A program made the position numbers and the translations under genes. A DNA stretch of 64,000 nt from Rhizobium mongolense USDA 1844 (lineage in GTDB: Bacteria > Pseudomonadota > Alphaproteobacteria > Rhizobiales > Rhizobiaceae). Below, one piece after another: positions 62,037 to 64,000 of this stretch. The stretch is from NCBI RefSeq assembly GCF_000419765.1, contig NZ_ATTQ01000002.1, forward strand, positions 422,018-486,017, read 5' to 3'. The first letter of the stretch is position 1; every line of letters starts with the position of its first letter. The notes under the pieces are model-generated. The model ran no database searches and had not been told where the DNA came from. It was given only the letters and a program-made list of their open reading frames with translations.

Positions 62037-62486
62037 ATGTCCACCTCGATCCAATCCCTGACGCCTTATCTCATCGTCAAGAATGCTCGGGAAGCGATTG
62101 CTTTCTATGGCCGCGCCTTCGGGGCCGAGGAGCTTTTCCGCCTGACCGACCCACATGACGGTCGGATCGGCCACGCGGAGCTCAAGCTCGGCGAAAACAC
62201 GGTCATGATTGCCGACGAGTATCCAGACTTCGGCGCACTGAGCCCCGATACGATCGGGGGCTCTCCCGTAACCTTCCACCTCGCAACTTTGACGGTCGAC
62301 GCCAATCTTGCCCGGGCCGTCGGAGCGGGGGCCGTCGTTCTGCGTGCCGCCGCAGATCAGGCCTATGGCGAGCGCGTCGCCATGGTCGTCGATCCATTCG
62401 GTCACCGGTGGATGCTCTCGCAGAAGATCGAAGTTGTGGCGCCTGAAGAAATGCAGCGCCGCTGGGACGAGGAGACCGGGGCGTGA
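62037..62486 (+). CDS. VOC-family protein (PhnB/glyoxalase-like)
   Basis: The 149-residue protein is a single VOC unit of the PhnB type: LTPYLIVKNAREAIAFYGRAFGAEE, in parts, then FHLATLTVDANLARAVGAGA and AMVVDPFGHRWMLSQ. This branch often lacks full metal ligation; function is unknown, and resistance or isomerase roles are possible. AAGGGG precedes the ATG at 62037. It overlaps the cupin gene by 4 bases. Confidence 0.88.
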   Translation: MSTSIQSLTPYLIVKNAREAIAFYGRAFGAEELFRLTDPHDGRIGHAELKLGENTVMIADEYPDFGALSPDTIGGSPVTFHLATLTVDANLARAVGAGAVVLRAAADQAYGERVAMVVDPFGHRWMLSQKIEVVAPEEMQRRWDEETGA

Positions 62487-62944
62487 ACGCGGCCGACGGA
62501 AATCGAAGTGAAGGAGGCGGCGGAGCGGGGTATGGCAGTCCGTCGCACCGCTGTGACGTGATCCTTCTCGAGCCGGGAGAGGGGCGGCGCTACGAGCTCG
62601 GCCCGCTCACGGGAGTGTTCAAGGCCGATGAAGCCGAGACGGAGGCCGCCTATTCCGTGTCCGAGTGGATTCTCGAGACTGGCCTGAAAGGTGTCGGCGG
62701 ACACAGCCATACAGCAAATGACGAGGTTTTCTACGTGCTTGAAGGTGTGCCCGAAATCCTCGTCGGCGACTGCTGGCGGCGGTGCACACCGGGCACTTTC
62801 CTGCGAATACCGGCCGGCGTCGTCCACGATTTCCGAAATCCCGGAGAGACGACCGCCAAGCTGCTCAATCTTTTCATACCCGGTGGATTTGAACGCAATA
62901 TGCCCGAGATCTGCGCTTGGTTCGTCGCTCAGGAACCGGTTTAG
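62483..62944 (+). CDS. Cupin-domain protein
   Basis: The 153-residue product has a cupin barrel with the two metal motifs visible as GGHSHTANDEVFYVLEG (His, His, Glu) and PAGVVHDFRNPG (His). The start is a GTG overlapping the VOC stop (GTGA), so translation is coupled. Small cupins of this kind may be dioxygenases, isomerases or sensors; the pairing with a VOC protein under a TetR regulator suggests a small-molecule detoxification step. Confidence 0.88.
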   Translation: MNAADGNRSEGGGGAGYGSPSHRCDVILLEPGEGRRYELGPLTGVFKADEAETEAAYSVSEWILETGLKGVGGHSHTANDEVFYVLEGVPEILVGDCWRRCTPGTFLRIPAGVVHDFRNPGETTAKLLNLFIPGGFERNMPEICAWFVAQEPV

Positions 62945-63878
62945 GGCGGCTGAAAAGGCACATCGTCCATTTCTCCTTTCGCGGGGCGACCATGCGGAAC
63001 CTTCGCTTCAACTTCCTGCATGGGGCTTTTTTCTTAAGTGCGCGGAGTGGCTCAACTGGTTCCACCACGTGCATGGCGTGCCGTCCGCGATATTCCTGCC
63101 ACAACAGCGTCAGCCACGCGGCCGCGACGATGAAACAGGCGACGCTGCAAAAAGCGTCCTCGTCAAGCCCAGGCGGCAACGGCCAGCCCGTCAGCCCGCC
63201 CTCACGCGCCTGCAACAGATCGGTCGAAATGGTCGTTTTGGCGAATTTCAGCCGTTCCGATCTCGCACGAACGGAAAGACCCTATTCTTGCGCCGGTCTC
63301 AGCATCTATCGAATGTCCTTCACACTCGTAAGCCTCGCCTGCTTCCGTCTCACCATTCACCGGCCCCTCTCAAGTCCGGGGCCTGGAATGGCAAAACGGC
63401 GCGTGCGAAAGTCGATCTTTTTATCGCCAAAAGACTGTCCGGGATTTAATGGAATTCCCGTCCGCGAAATACCGAAGCCCGCATTCGGCGACGATCTGCG
63501 CGAGAAGCGGCTGGTCCGGGTACTGCTAGCGACTGCATGGTCGATATCGGCGTCATGGTCGTCTATCCCGGCCGGCGGCATCTTAACGCGAAGGAGCGGG
63601 TGATGGTCGACTTTCCAGCGGAAACATCACGCGGGTTGCCGGCCTCGGATCAAGGACTTCTAAACCCCCGTATAAGTCATCCCCTCCTCTTCGCTACCCG
63701 ATCCTTCCTCCCGATCAATAGGCAGGTCGGGCAGCGTCCTGCTACGGTCAGGGTACATCCTCCCGCAGGGCCGCAAGCTATGAAAGGGCGCTTCGGGACG
63801 TGGAGCCGCCCGGACAGACGGAGACGCTATTCGTAGCGGAACTCGATCGAAGGGAAGCTTCGAATCGAGGTGCGGATC
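62945..63878. other. Long region without a supportable gene
   Basis: About 930 bases. Open frames exist on both strands but none has a ribosome-binding site, coding-like sequence or family motif. A hydrophobic stretch in one minus-strand frame (AFCSVACFIVAAAWLTLLW near 63130) may come from a decayed membrane gene. Confidence 0.45.
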
Positions 63879-64000
63879 ATGGGCAAGGCAGCAGCTATTT
63901 TCTTTGCAGTCGTGATCGCTGCTCCGGCAGTGGCGCATGATGCGACGCCAACGGCGGCACAGCCGCACGGATGGACGTATCCGTTTTCGTGCTGCAGCGG
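63879..64000 (+). CDS. Small exported protein, 3' truncated by window edge
   Basis: Forty visible codons begin MGKAAAIFFAVVIAAPAVAHD, a clean signal peptide with likely cleavage after AVA, followed by HGWTYPFSCCSG. The Trp-Tyr-Pro and paired-Cys segment is seen in small periplasmic proteins of rhizobia. The rest lies outside the window. Confidence 0.6.
   Translation, partial: MGKAAAIFFAVVIAAPAVAHDATPTAAQPHGWTYPFSCCS

Noticed and set aside
63537..63836. 99-codon plus-strand frame
   Set aside because: No ribosome-binding site, arginine/proline-rich composition and no family similarity.
1..64000. CRISPR array or complete insertion sequence
   Set aside because: No array of spaced identical repeats with unique spacers and no full transposase gene were seen; only a ~60-base IS3-type scrap at 60373-60431.

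Overview
The window looks like chromosomal DNA of a fast-growing Rhizobiaceae bacterium (Rhizobium or a close relative). The evidence is the high-GC alphaproteobacterial coding style and several typical gene orders: ppk2/phoR, gcrA next to argD-argF-hslO, apaG, a metZ preceded by a SAM-II riboswitch, a long bimodular dcd, and the DUF952-pyrD pair. No database search was possible; every name rests on motif recognition.

Region 1 (1-11.2 kb) is a sugar-catabolism locus next to a LysR fragment and cutC. Seven minus-strand genes run from a UxaA-type dehydratase through an aldo/keto reductase, a FucU-like mutarotase, a CUT2 sugar ABC transporter (binding protein, double ATPase, permease) and a zinc alcohol dehydrogenase. 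A divergent GntR-type regulator with two DNA-binding domains and an SDR complete it. The set fits oxidative catabolism of L-fucose or a similar 6-deoxy or hexose sugar.

Region 2 (11.4-38.5 kb) is mostly core chromosome. It holds an L,D-transpeptidase lipoprotein, small lipoproteins, a three-gene isoprenylcysteine-methyltransferase-like/acyltransferase/SDR cluster, tRNA-Thr(CGU), nitronate monooxygenase, ppk2, phoR, gcrA, argDF, hslO, apaG, metZ, dcd, tRNA-Gly(CCC), a lone DUF4143-type ATPase preceded by four 22-bp iterons, a chemoreceptor, TerB, SNase-like, LexA/S24-like and LuxR-type regulators, and pyrD.

Region 3 (38.5-57.4 kb) is an accessory catabolic island. A long minus-strand cluster encodes a molybdenum hydroxytransferase (pyrogallol transhydroxylase/resorcinol hydroxylase type, with an extra N-terminal SCP2-like domain), its Fe-S subunit, an AMP-forming ligase, two VOC/extradiol-type proteins, a fumarylacetoacetase-family hydrolase, a FadL-like porin and a truncated dioxygenase. 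Divergent from it are patatin, acetoacetate decarboxylase and a 3-hydroxybutyrate dehydrogenase-like SDR. azoR and three TetR regulators lie nearby. Five promoters spread over 14 kb share one operator architecture with GAC/GTC half-sites around and between the -35 and -10 boxes, so the island behaves like a single regulon. The likely logic is uptake of a polyphenolic compound, hydroxyl rearrangement, ring cleavage, hydrolysis of the product and disposal of acetoacetate/hydroxybutyrate-level products.

Region 4 (56.7-64 kb) has a second TetR regulon with TGCAC-type operators. It controls a low-complexity secreted protein and a DUF2092 protein. It is followed by about 1.8 kb of debris: a tRNA 3'-half fragment, a duplicated DUF2092 5' end interrupted by a scrap of IS3-type transposase, and a flavin-reductase fragment. 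The window ends with a TetR/VOC/cupin cluster and the start of a small exported protein.
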